From assembly GCA_002707155.1 (NCBI GenBank), contig PAME01000012.1:165352-229351 (forward strand): a stretch of 64,000 nucleotides of DNA, written 5' to 3'. The position numbers were made by a program, and so were the translations under genes. This document shows, piece after piece, positions 1 through 8,509 of this stretch; within the stretch, counting starts at the first letter, position 1, and each line of letters opens with the position of its first letter. This stretch comes from Crocinitomicaceae bacterium (GTDB lineage: Bacteria; Bacteroidota; Bacteroidia; Flavobacteriales_G; Salibacteraceae). The notes under the pieces are model-generated. The model was not told where the DNA came from and made no database searches. It saw only the letters and a program-made list of their open reading frames with translations.

Positions 1-2
1 TA

Positions 3-350
3 ATTGATCCTTCAACTGCGTTAAGATGTTTCAGTAAGGATACTGTTGATGTGAAGCTAGAAGGTGAGTGTGTTGGAATAGACCCAACGTTATCGGTTAA
101 CGATATTCGTTACTATCCAAATCCAAACAACGGTAACTTTAATTATGAAATCAGTGGATTAAATGGAAATTCAGCTCAATTAAGAATATTCTCTTCAAAT
201 GGTCAAGAGGTTTACTTTACTGAATTCACTAACATGGCAGAGAAAGAAACTGGTGAAATCATGCTTGATAATATGGAGCAAGGAGTTTACTATATCCAGT
301 TGAACTCGTCAATTGGTTCTGCTGTGCATAGAATAGTTATCAATAGATAG
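3..350 (+). CDS. C-terminal part of a T9SS-secreted protein (type A sorting domain), 5' end outside window
   Basis: The frame is open from the window edge to a TAG stop, so this is the 3' end of a longer gene; the GTG at 51 is internal. The last ~75 residues look like a T9SS type A sorting domain: the YPNPNNG motif, a beta-sandwich pattern, and a GVYYIQL strand followed by a basic end (HRIVINR). In this family the domain directs export across the outer membrane by the Por/type IX system and is then removed or attached to the surface. The functional part lies outside the window, so its role is unknown. A strong terminator follows at 387. Confidence 0.85.
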   Translation: MDPSTALRCFSKDTVDVKLEGECVGIDPTLSVNDIRYYPNPNNGNFNYEISGLNGNSAQLRIFSSNGQEVYFTEFTNMAEKETGEIMLDNMEQGVYYIQLNSSIGSAVHRIVINR

Positions 351-386
351 ATTATTAAAATAGTTCATTTCATTATTGGTTGATTT

Positions 387-419
387 AAAAAGGGGTTGCT
401 CAAAAGCAACCCCTTTTTT
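387..419 (+). terminator. Rho-independent terminator
   Basis: Perfect 10-bp stem AGGGGTTGCT (391-400) with AGCAACCCCT (405-414), loop CAAA, followed by a T run. It ends the T9SS protein gene on its left. Confidence 0.9.
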
Positions 420-560
420 ATTGGCTAAATGTTCTCAATCGTGCTTGAAAAAGATAGGCTTCACCATTTAAGATTAGTTTAATAGAAGGCTAAAGATTAA
501 TTAGAAGTTTAGAATAGGTTCGAAATAATCTTATTTGTAGCAAGGCTAGAATTAAGACAT

Positions 561-595
561 AAAAAAAAGCCTATTCAAATTTATGAATAGGCTTT
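561..595 (-). terminator. Rho-independent terminator after pruA
   Basis: Perfect 12-bp stem AAAGCCTATTCA (566-577) with TGAATAGGCTTT (584-595). Read on the minus strand it is followed by a T run, so it terminates the dehydrogenase gene transcribed leftward. Confidence 0.9.
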
Positions 596-614
596 CAAAA
601 TCCTAAAAATTAGA

Positions 615-2240
615 TTATCCTAAAAAAGGATACTTATAATCCTTTGCAGGTACAAATGTCTCTTTTATAGTCCTAGGAGATACCCAACGAACCAGATTCA
701 AATAAGAGCCCGCTTTATCGTTTGTTCCTGAACCTCTTGCGCCACCAAATGGTTGCTGACCAACAACTGCGCCTGTGGGCTTGTCATTGATATAGAAATT
801 ACCTGCAGAGTTTTCTAGTTTTTTCATTGCCAAATCGATAGCATATCGATCGCCACTGATAATTGATCCGGTTAAGGCGTAGTCTGAAGTTTCATCTAAT
901 AATTCTAGTGTATCTTCAAATTTATCATCTGCATAGGTGAAAATAGTAACAACTGGTCCGAATATTTCTTCGCACATAGTTCTGAATTTCGGATTATCTG
1001 TTACAACTACAGTAGGTTGAATGAAATAACCTTTAGACTTATCATAAGTTCCACCAGCGACAACATCAGCATCGCTAGCAGCATTGCAATAATCTACAAA
1101 CTCTGCTATTTTGTCAAATGCCTTTTCATCTATTACGGCATTAACGAAGTTGGAATAGTCAGAAGGAACTCCAACTTTAAATGAGTTTACATCCGAGACT
1201 ACTTTGCTAATTACATCTTGTGCCATTGACTTTGGAAGATAGACTCTTGAAGATGCAGAACATTTTTGACCTTGAAATTCAAACGAACCTCTAGATATTG
1301 CAGTTGCAACTTCATCTACATTAGCAGTTTTGTGCACCATTATGAAATCCTTACCTCCAGTTTCTCCCACAATTCTTGGATAGCTTCGGTATTTTTCAAT
1401 ATTGTTTCCAATAGTTTTCCAAAGATGTCTGAAAACGCCAGTAGATCCTGTGAAATGCAATCCTGCAAAATCTCTATGGTTAAAAATTACCTCTCCTGCT
1501 TCGGGTCCATCCACCGTAATCATATTAATTACGCCATCAGGTAATCCAGCTGCTTTAAACAACTCCATAATTACTTTCGCAGAATATATCTGAGTATCTG
1601 AAGGCTTCCAGATAATAGTGTTTCCCATCATTGCAGGAGCAGCACATAAATTAGCCGCAATTGAAGTGAAATTGAAAGGTGTAATTGCAAATACAAAACC
1701 CTCTAAAGGCCGGTATTCTAACCTATTCCAAACACCCGGAGAAGAATCTGGTTGCTCTGAATAAATCTGTTGCATGTAGAATGCATTGTATCGAAAAAAG
1801 TCAATTAATTCACAAGAAGCATCAATTTCGGCTTGCATTGCGTTCTTACTTTGCCCAAGCATAGTAGCTGCATTCATTTTTGCTCGGAATGGGCCAGCCA
1901 ATAATTCGGCTGCTTTCAGGAAAATAGCAGCTCTATGTTCCCAACTTAAGTTCGACCAATCTTTTTTAGCAGCCAAAGCAGCATCTATAGCAGCTTGAAC
2001 GTGCGTTTTATCTCCGATATTAGCATGACCAATAACTTTGGCGTGCTCATGCGGAGGACTAAGTGGTAACTTATCACCGGTTGTAACTTCTTGACCGCCA
2101 ATATACATTGGGACATCAGTAACTGAATTATACAATTCTTGATAAGCAGCTTCTAATTCTGCTTTTTCTGGGGATCCTGGTGCATAGCCTAGTACTGGCT
2201 CATTTTCAGGAAAAGGTATGTTGAATACTCCGTTTGGCAT
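615..2240 (-). CDS. pruA: delta-1-pyrroline-5-carboxylate dehydrogenase (L-glutamate gamma-semialdehyde dehydrogenase)
   Basis: NAD-dependent oxidation of glutamate gamma-semialdehyde to glutamate, the second step of proline catabolism, in the cytoplasm. The 541-residue protein is a full-length aldehyde dehydrogenase of the stand-alone P5CDH type. Visible motifs are PFN (188-190), the NAD-binding FTGSTG (263-268), the general base Glu293 in GETGGK, and the nucleophile Cys327 in GQKCSA. Near the C-terminus PFGGARGSGTNDK is typical of P5CDH and helps separate it from other aldehyde dehydrogenases. No proline dehydrogenase gene is in the window. It has its own promoter box at 2284-2291 and a terminator at 561, so it is probably monocistronic. 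Confidence 0.95.
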   Translation of the reverse strand: MPNGVFNIPFPENEPVLGYAPGSPEKAELEAAYQELYNSVTDVPMYIGGQEVTTGDKLPLSPPHEHAKVIGHANIGDKTHVQAAIDAALAAKKDWSNLSWEHRAAIFLKAAELLAGPFRAKMNAATMLGQSKNAMQAEIDASCELIDFFRYNAFYMQQIYSEQPDSSPGVWNRLEYRPLEGFVFAITPFNFTSIAANLCAAPAMMGNTIIWKPSDTQIYSAKVIMELFKAAGLPDGVINMITVDGPEAGEVIFNHRDFAGLHFTGSTGVFRHLWKTIGNNIEKYRSYPRIVGETGGKDFIMVHKTANVDEVATAISRGSFEFQGQKCSASSRVYLPKSMAQDVISKVVSDVNSFKVGVPSDYSNFVNAVIDEKAFDKIAEFVDYCNAASDADVVAGGTYDKSKGYFIQPTVVVTDNPKFRTMCEEIFGPVVTIFTYADDKFEDTLELLDETSDYALTGSIISGDRYAIDLAMKKLENSAGNFYINDKPTGAVVGQQPFGGARGSGTNDKAGSYLNLVRWVSPRTIKETFVPAKDYKYPFLG

Positions 2241-2283
2241 AACAACTTTATTTTTAGGGTTAAACGCTTAAACTTTAAGTGTG

Positions 2284-2291
2284 CAAAAGTA
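2284..2291 (-). promoter_or_regulatory. -7 promoter box of pruA
   Basis: Minus strand reads TACTTTTG, an exact match to the Bacteroidota -7 element TAnnTTTG, 43 bases before the pruA start. No good -33 TTG is visible at the usual spacing. Confidence 0.55.
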
Positions 2292-2333
2292 ATTATTCGA
2301 GAAAAATTGAGCAGATAATTAAGCTAAGTTGTC

Positions 2334-2729
2334 TTAATTCAATTGACAAAGTAATGCCATTTCAAATCGAGGAATATCAACCTCGATGAGTTCTTGTTTG
2401 CCTTCTTTTTTGAAAATGTATGAACCTTCCATATATCCTAAAGATGAGTTAAGGTCACAATAAGATTGGTACTGGTAAGATTCTCCTGGCAATAAAATAG
2501 GGCGTTCACCCACAACACCTTCGCCATTTACAAAGCGAGGTGCAGATAAGCTGTCTTGAATTTTCCAGTGTCTACTAAGCAGTTGAATAGAAAAGTCATT
2601 GTTATTTTGGATATGTATAGAATAGGCAAATAAATACTTACCACTGTTTATGTTAGAGCAGTTTTCTAAAAAGGTAGTTTCTACTTTTACCTGAACATTT
2701 GATGTGATTTGACTTACCATTTCTGGCAA
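2334..2729 (-). CDS. apaG: ApaG domain protein
   Basis: Small 131-residue protein that is all ApaG domain (DUF525, an immunoglobulin-like beta sandwich). The signature is present as VVGERPILLPGE followed by YQSYCDL and GYMEGSY. ApaG has been linked to cobalt/magnesium resistance and dinucleoside polyphosphate metabolism in enterobacteria, but its biochemical role is unsettled. It starts 28 bases after the T9SS plug gene on the same strand, so the two may be cotranscribed; no functional link is known to me. Confidence 0.9.
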   Translation of the reverse strand: MPEMVSQITSNVQVKVETTFLENCSNINSGKYLFAYSIHIQNNNDFSIQLLSRHWKIQDSLSAPRFVNGEGVVGERPILLPGESYQYQSYCDLNSSLGYMEGSYIFKKEGKQELIEVDIPRFEMALLCQLN

Positions 2730-2757
2730 TAAATATAGTGAGTTTTTGGATTGAATT

Positions 2758-4104
2758 TTAATCTCTATTCAAATTGAACCGAAATTGACTTTGCTCACTT
2801 GGAAAAAAGAGTGCTGTGTGTTTTATAAGTCTCACATAATCAGCTGTAATATCTTTGTGGTAAACTAAAATAGAATAAGAGTTTTCAGCTTCCTTAAAGC
2901 TATTTTCAATGCGATTTATATCACCAGATCTGCCATCTCTAGAGTATAAAATTTGCCAATTGTACATTCCTTGTTTCAGATAAACAGCCAATCGATACCG
3001 CTTTTTTTCAGGCTCGTATTCCATTTTAAAGCGTTCGGACAACTCGAAGTTTGATAATTCCCCGAAAACATAAAAATCACCATTAGGGTCCTTGTTTTCC
3101 TGTTTCAAATAAAAATACACCATGCAATAATCTATATCACTCGCAGTAGTATGATTAAATGAGTTTGATCCAATAACCCGACCCCCATATAAAGAGCCCA
3201 ATAAATTGCCTTGTCTGTGCATTCTTCTTTCCTCCATAGGTTCAATAAACACATGAGTGCTATCAATTCTGGTAACAAAGCCGTCAATGTTTTCTGACTT
3301 TAGGTTAAGGTTTCTAAGATCAGCAAAGCGTTGCTCGTTGCCTGCCCAAAATGAATTTGGGCCATTGTGATTATATTCTAACGTGTTACCTGAAACAAAT
3401 AATGGTTTTAGATCATTAATAGCATTGTCAGTTCGGTTATTTTGGATTAATACCACTTTAATGGCATCAGCAGGATTTATGATTTGATAATTAGAGTAGT
3501 CAATTGAAAAATCTATTTCATGTTTTTTTTCTCGATATGCTGGCTTAAATGCTGGGTGAATAGTTGCTTTTAATTGAACCTTATCCTCAGTAACATAAAA
3601 ACGATGAGAAAGAAGCAGTTTCGTCGGATCTCCATTTCTATATACATATACTAAGTAGTTGCCTGAAATGCGAAAGCGAATTTCTTCGTTTGGTAAGTAC
3701 AATTTGTACTGGACATAAGACTGGTTGAAAGCGGTTGAAAAGGTATAATCATTTATAAAAGGTTCTTCAATTCCTGTGATATATTGGAAATATTGAATCG
3801 GAGTTGGATTCCATTCGTCGTCGCAATGCACAATTCTATAGTTTAAGTCCTCGACTTTCATACTAAAGTCATCAAAGGTCAATTCGAGTTTTTCTCCACC
3901 ACCCAAGTTTATTATGGCCAGTCCCGCGCTGCTTCCACCTTTATGAAAATTAATAGTATGGATTTGATCATTGTAAATTCTGTTTCGGTATTCTAGGCGA
4001 TATTCTGGGACATACTCAACTTCTTCGCTTAACTCTTGAGCGGAACAAAAAGTGCCCCAAAAAAGGAACAATAACGTGATGAGGTATTTCGTAAACTGAA
4101 ACAT
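2758..4104 (-). CDS. type IX secretion system plug protein (DUF5103 family)
   Basis: 448-residue secreted protein of the family formerly called DUF5103. In Flavobacterium a member of this family plugs the periplasmic side of the SprA translocon when it is not loaded with substrate. I chose the ATG at 4104 because it gives a clean signal peptide (MFQFTKYL, a hydrophobic core, then CSAQ). The longer reading from 4143 would be translated through the terminator of the next gene. The body has the family's beta-rich architecture: a HTINFHKGG start, then LTFDDF and the YRIVHCDDEW region. Several T9SS substrates in this window fit its presence. It is followed by apaG. Confidence 0.85.
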   Translation of the reverse strand: MFQFTKYLITLLFLFWGTFCSAQELSEEVEYVPEYRLEYRNRIYNDQIHTINFHKGGSSAGLAIINLGGGEKLELTFDDFSMKVEDLNYRIVHCDDEWNPTPIQYFQYITGIEEPFINDYTFSTAFNQSYVQYKLYLPNEEIRFRISGNYLVYVYRNGDPTKLLLSHRFYVTEDKVQLKATIHPAFKPAYREKKHEIDFSIDYSNYQIINPADAIKVVLIQNNRTDNAINDLKPLFVSGNTLEYNHNGPNSFWAGNEQRFADLRNLNLKSENIDGFVTRIDSTHVFIEPMEERRMHRQGNLLGSLYGGRVIGSNSFNHTTASDIDYCMVYFYLKQENKDPNGDFYVFGELSNFELSERFKMEYEPEKKRYRLAVYLKQGMYNWQILYSRDGRSGDINRIENSFKEAENSYSILVYHKDITADYVRLIKHTALFFPSEQSQFRFNLNRD

Positions 4105-4130
4105 ATTTTCAATAATACGGCCTAAAAGCA

Positions 4131-4157
4131 AAAAAGCGGCCAAAAGCCGCTTTTTTT
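4131..4157 (-). terminator. Rho-independent terminator after the peroxiredoxin gene
   Basis: Stem AAAAAGCGGC (4131-4140) with GCCGCTTTTT (4146-4155), loop CAAAA. It is T-rich on both sides but placed to end the leftward peroxiredoxin transcript. Confidence 0.85.
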
Positions 4158-4177
4158 GAACTATTTTAATAAATGGA

Positions 4178-4810
4178 TTAGTGAGCCGCTAAGTAATCGG
4201 CAACACCATCATGTGTATCCGTCATTGCATCATCGCCTTTAATCCAATCCGCAGGACAAACTTCTCCATTTTCTTCAAAGTGCAATAAAGCATCAACCAT
4301 TCTTAGAGCTTCGTTTACACTTCTACCAAGTGGGAAATTATTTACCACTTGATGCTGAACAATACCTTCTTTATCGATAAGGAATAATCCTCTGTATGCA
4401 ATCATAGGTCCTGTTGCCATTAATTGTCCATCTTCATCAACATCATAATCACCAGCTAAAACACCGTAATTTGCTGAAATACATTTAGAAGTATCGGCAA
4501 CAATTGGGTAGGTAATTCCTTTAATTCCACCGTGACCTTTTTCCATTTGTAACCAACCCCAATGCGATTCAGCGGTATCGGTAGAGCAGGCAACTACTTC
4601 AACGCCTCTTTTCTTAAATTCATCCAATTTAGACTGAAATGCATGCAATTCTGTAGGGCAAACGAATGTGAAATCTTTTGGGTAAAAGAAAAATAATACG
4701 TGACTCTTTCCAACATATTGATCTAAGGAAAAACCATCTACAACCTCTCCACCATTCACAACTGTTGATTCAGAAAATGAGGGTGCTTTGTGTCCAACTA
4801 ATACTGACAT
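4178..4810 (-). CDS. 2-Cys peroxiredoxin (AhpC/Prx1 type)
   Basis: Thiol peroxidase reducing hydrogen peroxide and organic peroxides in the cytoplasm. The start at 4810 gives a 210-residue protein, usual for the family; a longer in-frame reading to 4879 would include the promoter box. The peroxidatic Cys51 lies in FTFVCPTE and the resolving cysteine in EVCPADW (about residue 185), so it is a typical 2-Cys enzyme. The GDYDVDEDG segment is part of the GG(L/V/I)G-like loop region. It needs a thioredoxin or AhpF-type reductant, which is not encoded nearby. It is divergent from the TonB receptor gene and monocistronic, judging by the terminator at 4131. Confidence 0.95.
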   Translation of the reverse strand: MSVLVGHKAPSFSESTVVNGGEVVDGFSLDQYVGKSHVLFFFYPKDFTFVCPTELHAFQSKLDEFKKRGVEVVACSTDTAESHWGWLQMEKGHGGIKGITYPIVADTSKCISANYGVLAGDYDVDEDGQLMATGPMIAYRGLFLIDKEGIVQHQVVNNFPLGRSVNEALRMVDALLHFEENGEVCPADWIKGDDAMTDTHDGVADYLAAH

Positions 4811-4844
4811 ATTTTTTGTTTTTATTGTTATTAATTTCGGTTTG

Positions 4845-4852
4845 CAAAGGTA
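4845..4852 (-). promoter_or_regulatory. -7 promoter box of the peroxiredoxin gene
   Basis: Minus strand TACCTTTG matches TAnnTTTG, 34 bases upstream of the chosen start at 4810. It lies inside the longer reading frame, which argues for the shorter protein. Confidence 0.55.
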
Positions 4853-4950
4853 ATGGATAACTCTAATCTTAAATTCCACTTAAAGAGGATTTATTGTTAA
4901 CCTTTTTAAATGTGCTTTGTTTTCTTTGTAAACTCAAAATACTCTATCAA

Positions 4951-7371
4951 GTGAAAACACTAAACTTTAATTTACTTCTACTATTTGTATTATTTTTCTC
5001 TTCAGTTGCTTCAGCTCAAACTGGAAGCGTTAAAGGTTTGCTTCTTGACGAAATAAGCAATGAGCCTATTCCATTTGCCAACATAATTATTAAAGGCACC
5101 ACGAAAGGAACCGCAACAGATTTTGATGGAAATTTTTTGATTGAAGGCATAGAGCCTGGGTTCGTTCAGTTGCAGATTTCTGTAGTTGGATATAAACCAA
5201 AAATTTCAGGAGATATAAATATTATATCTGGAAGGCAGTCCAATTACAATGTGAAAATGGAGCAGTCTTCCACAGAAATGAATGAAGTAGTAATAGAGGC
5301 AGAGGCATTCTCAAAAACAATGGAAAGTCCTTTGTCTATGCAAACGATAAGCGTTGCAGAAATTGAGAGAGCTGCAGGAGCAAATAGAGATATTTCAAAG
5401 GTGATTCAGTCTTTTCCTGGTGTTACTTCAACACCTGCTTTTCGAAATGACATAATAATAAGGGGTGGAGCACCAAATGAAAACCGATTCTACTTAGATG
5501 AAATCGAAGTTCCAAATATCAATCACTTTCAAACTCAAGGTGCTTCAGGCGGGCCTGTTGGAATTATCAATGTGAATCTTATACGTGAGGTTGATTTTCA
5601 GGCTGGAGCATTTCCAGCTGCTAGAGGAAATATGCTGAGTTCCTTATTAACGTTCAAGCAATTGGATGGAAACTCAGAAAAATTGAAAGGAAAAGTAACT
5701 GTTGGAGCAACTGATTTAGGCCTTACCCTTGATGGGCCATTGGGCAAAAAGACAACTTTCACTTTTTCTGCAAGACAGTCTTACTTGCAATTTCTTTTTT
5801 CAGCTCTTGGATTGCCTTTTTTGCCAACTTATTGGGATTATCAAACTAAGGTGAAGCATAAGATCAATAATAAAAATGAAATTAGTTTCATAAGTATAGG
5901 TGCGTTAGACAAAAATGTATTGAACCTTGATGCAAATGAAACGGAGCAGCAGCGTTATGTTTTGCAAAACTTACCAAGTTCGGATCAATGGAATTACACC
6001 ATTGGAGCTGTATACAAACATTTTCAAGAAAACAGTTTTCAGACTTATGTTGTGAGTAGAAATATGTTGAATAACGAAGCTGAGAAGTACACTAATAATG
6101 ACGAAAGCTCTGAAAACAATCTAACGCTTCGCTTTAAATCGCAAGAGATAGAAAATAAGTTTAGGTTTGAAAACACGACTCGTTTGAATGACTGGAAGTT
6201 TGTTGTTGGTGTAAATTATGAATTTGCTAAATACAACACTGAAACTTTCAAACGAATATTCTTGCCGGCAACACCAATTTCCGCTGCTCGTTTGGATACG
6301 TTTAACTTTAGCTCTGAATACAACATGAATAAGTTTGGTGGATTTTTTCAGGTAAGTAAGCGGTTGTTAGAAAGTAGACTGAATGTGAGTTTTGGTGTTA
6401 GAACCGATATAAATGACTTCAATAGTGAAATGTCCAATCCGATAAATCAACTCTCACCAAGGGCTAGTTTGGCTTATGCCTTAAGCGAGAAATATTCTGT
6501 GAATTTAGCAGCTGGCAGATTCGCTCAACTGCCTCCTTATACCGTATTAGGATTTCAAAGAAATGGTGAATTTGTAAACAGAAATAATGGAGTAAAGTAT
6601 ATAAAAGCCAATCATTTGAATGGTGGTATTGAATATCGACCAAAATCTTCTTCAAAAATTACTGTAGAAGGTTTTTATAAATTTTATCAAGATTATCCAA
6701 TGCTAATTGACAAAGGAGTTAGTTTGGCAAATTTAGGAGCTGATTTTGGTGTTATTGGTAATGAGGAAGTTACTTCCACTTCAGAAGGTCGTGCGTATGG
6801 TATTGAATTAATGGCACAGCAAAAACTGTATAAAGGCTTTTATGGGATTTTGAGTTACACGTGGGTACGTAGTGAGTTTACGAATATAGATGGCGAGTTC
6901 GCTCCTTCAGCATGGGATTCAGAGCATTTAGTTTCTGCAACGGTAGGTAAGAAATTGAAAAAGAATTGGGAAGTTGGTGCACGATGGCGTTTTGTAAGTG
7001 GTCGTCCTTCTACACCATATATAGCTGGTGTTTCCGCGTTGCGTCCTGTCTATGATGTTAATCCAGCAGGAGTGTTAGATTATGCAAATGTAAATTCCGA
7101 TAATTTAGGGGAATTTCACCAACTAGATGTGCGTGTAGATAAGATTTGGAATTTTAAGAAGTGGTCGCTAAATCTATATTTAGATATTCAGAACTTGTAT
7201 AACTTTCAAGCAAAAGAGCAACCGATTCTATTTCCGTTTGAAGACGATAATGGAAATCCAATTATTACAAATCCGAATGCACCTTATGCACAACAAACCT
7301 ATGATCTGCAACAAATTCCTAATACGACAGGAACAGTATTGCCGACAATTGGGGTGATTATTGATTTTTAA
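4951..7371 (+). CDS. TonB-dependent receptor with N-terminal carboxypeptidase-regulatory-like domain
   Basis: Outer-membrane active transporter of 806 residues. The GTG at 4951 is the likely start because it places a signal peptide (hydrophobic core, SSVASAQ) directly at the N-terminus. After it come a carboxypeptidase-regulatory-like beta domain (about residues 25-110, PFANIIIKGT and DFDGNFLI), the plug domain (about 115-230; IQSFPGV, IIIRGGAPNENRFYLDE), and a 22-strand-type barrel ending in an aromatic residue (VIIDF). Such receptors import siderophores, vitamins or oligomers, or take up substrate with a SusD partner; no SusD follows, so the substrate is unknown. It converges on the sdpI-like gene with only 6 bases between. 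Confidence 0.9.
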   Translation: MKTLNFNLLLLFVLFFSSVASAQTGSVKGLLLDEISNEPIPFANIIIKGTTKGTATDFDGNFLIEGIEPGFVQLQISVVGYKPKISGDINIISGRQSNYNVKMEQSSTEMNEVVIEAEAFSKTMESPLSMQTISVAEIERAAGANRDISKVIQSFPGVTSTPAFRNDIIIRGGAPNENRFYLDEIEVPNINHFQTQGASGGPVGIINVNLIREVDFQAGAFPAARGNMLSSLLTFKQLDGNSEKLKGKVTVGATDLGLTLDGPLGKKTTFTFSARQSYLQFLFSALGLPFLPTYWDYQTKVKHKINNKNEISFISIGALDKNVLNLDANETEQQRYVLQNLPSSDQWNYTIGAVYKHFQENSFQTYVVSRNMLNNEAEKYTNNDESSENNLTLRFKSQEIENKFRFENTTRLNDWKFVVGVNYEFAKYNTETFKRIFLPATPISAARLDTFNFSSEYNMNKFGGFFQVSKRLLESRLNVSFGVRTDINDFNSEMSNPINQLSPRASLAYALSEKYSVNLAAGRFAQLPPYTVLGFQRNGEFVNRNNGVKYIKANHLNGGIEYRPKSSSKITVEGFYKFYQDYPMLIDKGVSLANLGADFGVIGNEEVTSTSEGRAYGIELMAQQKLYKGFYGILSYTWVRSEFTNIDGEFAPSAWDSEHLVSATVGKKLKKNWEVGARWRFVSGRPSTPYIAGVSALRPVYDVNPAGVLDYANVNSDNLGEFHQLDVRVDKIWNFKKWSLNLYLDIQNLYNFQAKEQPILFPFEDDNGNPIITNPNAPYAQQTYDLQQIPNTTGTVLPTIGVIIDF

Positions 7372-7377
7372 TTTACA

Positions 7378-7992
7378 CTAAGTTTTTTGTTTTTCGATTC
7401 GCCTAAAAAGTAGGTAGGAATAAACGCTGCCATAGAGTGTTCCTCCTAAAGTAAGAGCAACGATTAACTTTATCGCGTAATGTTGAGGTATGAATGCCAT
7501 AACCAAGGCGCAGATTATTCCTGAAAAGAAAAATACACGACCAATTAAACGATGCGTTTTTCTCCAAACTTCCTCGCTTTCTAACGTCCAAGGCGAGCTA
7601 AAACCAACAAAGTAATTTGGTTTAACGGTCTGCAAATAATTGCCTAACATGGTAATTAGAAATGCAAAAGCAAAAGTTATTGCATAGGCCGTATTCTCTA
7701 TAACTCCGTCGGCATTTAATACAATGATCAATACAACAGCTGCAATAAACAATTGAATAATTACTCGTAATTTACTATATGAGTTGTCGTATTTTTTTAA
7801 GTTGCCGTTAGGGTCGAATGTGGGTGCAAATTTCATGAGCGGATACAATCCGATTGGAAAACCAGTAACCAAAATCCAAAGTGACGATTTGTCGCTATAG
7901 GCATCGGCTAAACCATTAGCATCAAAATGAGTTGCTACGGTATCTGGCAAACCGCTATATACTGCTGCAAAATATAAGATTGGGGTGAGCAT
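7378..7992 (-). CDS. SdpI family / DUF1648 membrane protein
   Basis: 204-residue integral membrane protein with about six hydrophobic segments. The N-terminal part matches DUF1648 (GLPDTVATHFDANG, then AYSDKSS), and the C-terminal part resembles SdpI, with the GFSSPWTLESEEVWRKTHR loop characteristic of that family. Bacillus SdpI is the immunity protein against the SdpC killing factor and also sequesters the repressor SdpR at the membrane. The only canonical start in frame is the ATG at 7992, which sits just inside the first hydrophobic segment; upstream codons to the stop at 8056 offer no ATG, GTG or TTG. It follows the ArsR-type repressor by 34 bases. No sdpC-like toxin gene is in the window. 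Confidence 0.85.
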   Translation of the reverse strand: MLTPILYFAAVYSGLPDTVATHFDANGLADAYSDKSSLWILVTGFPIGLYPLMKFAPTFDPNGNLKKYDNSYSKLRVIIQLFIAAVVLIIVLNADGVIENTAYAITFAFAFLITMLGNYLQTVKPNYFVGFSSPWTLESEEVWRKTHRLIGRVFFFSGIICALVMAFIPQHYAIKLIVALTLGGTLYGSVYSYLLFRRIEKQKT

Positions 7993-8026
7993 AATTATCC
8001 ATAAAATGCCCTCAACTGCTCCTTTG

Positions 8027-8296
8027 TTATTTTTTATTTTCTTGTGATTTAAAAGTTAAAAACCAATTAATAATATCGTCCATTACTGTTGTGTTCAGCG
8101 AGTAGTGAATAAACTGACCGTTACGATGGCTTTCTACCAACTCGGCCTGTTTTAAAATATCTAAATGATGGGATATGCTGGGCTTAGAAATATTGAATAA
8201 GTCGGCAATTTCGCCTGCAGTCATGTCACCCTCTCGAAGTTTATCTAGAATCTCCCTTCGAGTAGTGTCGTTTAAAGCTTTAAATAATTTATTCAC
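8027..8296 (-). CDS. ArsR-family winged-helix repressor, SdpR-like autorepressor
   Basis: 89-residue winged-helix protein that begins at a GTG (8296). The fold is evident from ALNDTTRREILDKL, the recognition helix region ISKPSISHHLDILKQAELV and the wing RNGQFIHYSL. It lacks the metal-binding cysteines of ArsR or SmtB, as do SdpR-type autorepressors. It is cotranscribed with the SdpI-like gene. In Bacillus the equivalent pair forms a signalling unit in which membrane SdpI binds the repressor when the toxin is present. A perfect inverted repeat sits in its promoter at 8308-8323 and is the likely operator. Confidence 0.9.
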   Translation of the reverse strand: MNKLFKALNDTTRREILDKLREGDMTAGEIADLFNISKPSISHHLDILKQAELVESHRNGQFIHYSLNTTVMDDIINWFLTFKSQENKK

Positions 8297-8307
8297 GAAT
8301 TAGGTAT

Positions 8308-8323
8308 TTAGACAAATGTCTAA
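8308..8323. promoter_or_regulatory. Candidate operator of the SdpR-like repressor
   Basis: TTAGACAAATGTCTAA: two perfect 7-base arms around AA, 11 bases upstream of the repressor's start codon. Read on the minus strand it contains GACATTTG, one base away from the -7 consensus TAnnTTTG, so a bound repressor would cover the promoter of its own operon. The symmetry is seen directly; the operator function is inferred. Confidence 0.6.
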
Positions 8324-8405
8324 TTATTATTTGAAAAGTCAAGAAAATAGTAGAATATTTTTTTTCGTTTCAATTTTGAATTGGTGAATTTCGACGTGTG
8401 TGTCT

Positions 8406-8419
8406 TGCTGCATGCAGCA
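8406..8419. repeat. 14-bp perfect palindrome in the gap between the lipoprotein terminator and the sdpR-like promoter
   Basis: TGCTGCATGCAGCA is a perfect palindrome in an otherwise AT-rich stretch of about 160 bases with no gene. It has no assigned role and could be a protein binding site. Confidence 0.4.
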
Positions 8420-8481
8420 GGCTGAATTTATTTAGAATAAAAAAATTACACCCAGTAGGCTAGCGTCGCGAATAAATGTAA

Positions 8482-8504
8482 AAGAGGCTTTTGGCCTCTT
8501 TTTT
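8482..8504 (-). terminator. Rho-independent terminator after the lipoprotein gene
   Basis: Stem AAGAGGC (8482-8488) with GCCTCTT (8494-8500), flanked by A and T runs. It is placed to end the leftward gene at 8510. Confidence 0.85.
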
Positions 8505-8509
8505 TTGCT

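Noticed and set aside
4810..4879. Longer peroxiredoxin start
   Set aside because: The extension covers the TACCTTTG promoter box and has no counterpart in the family.
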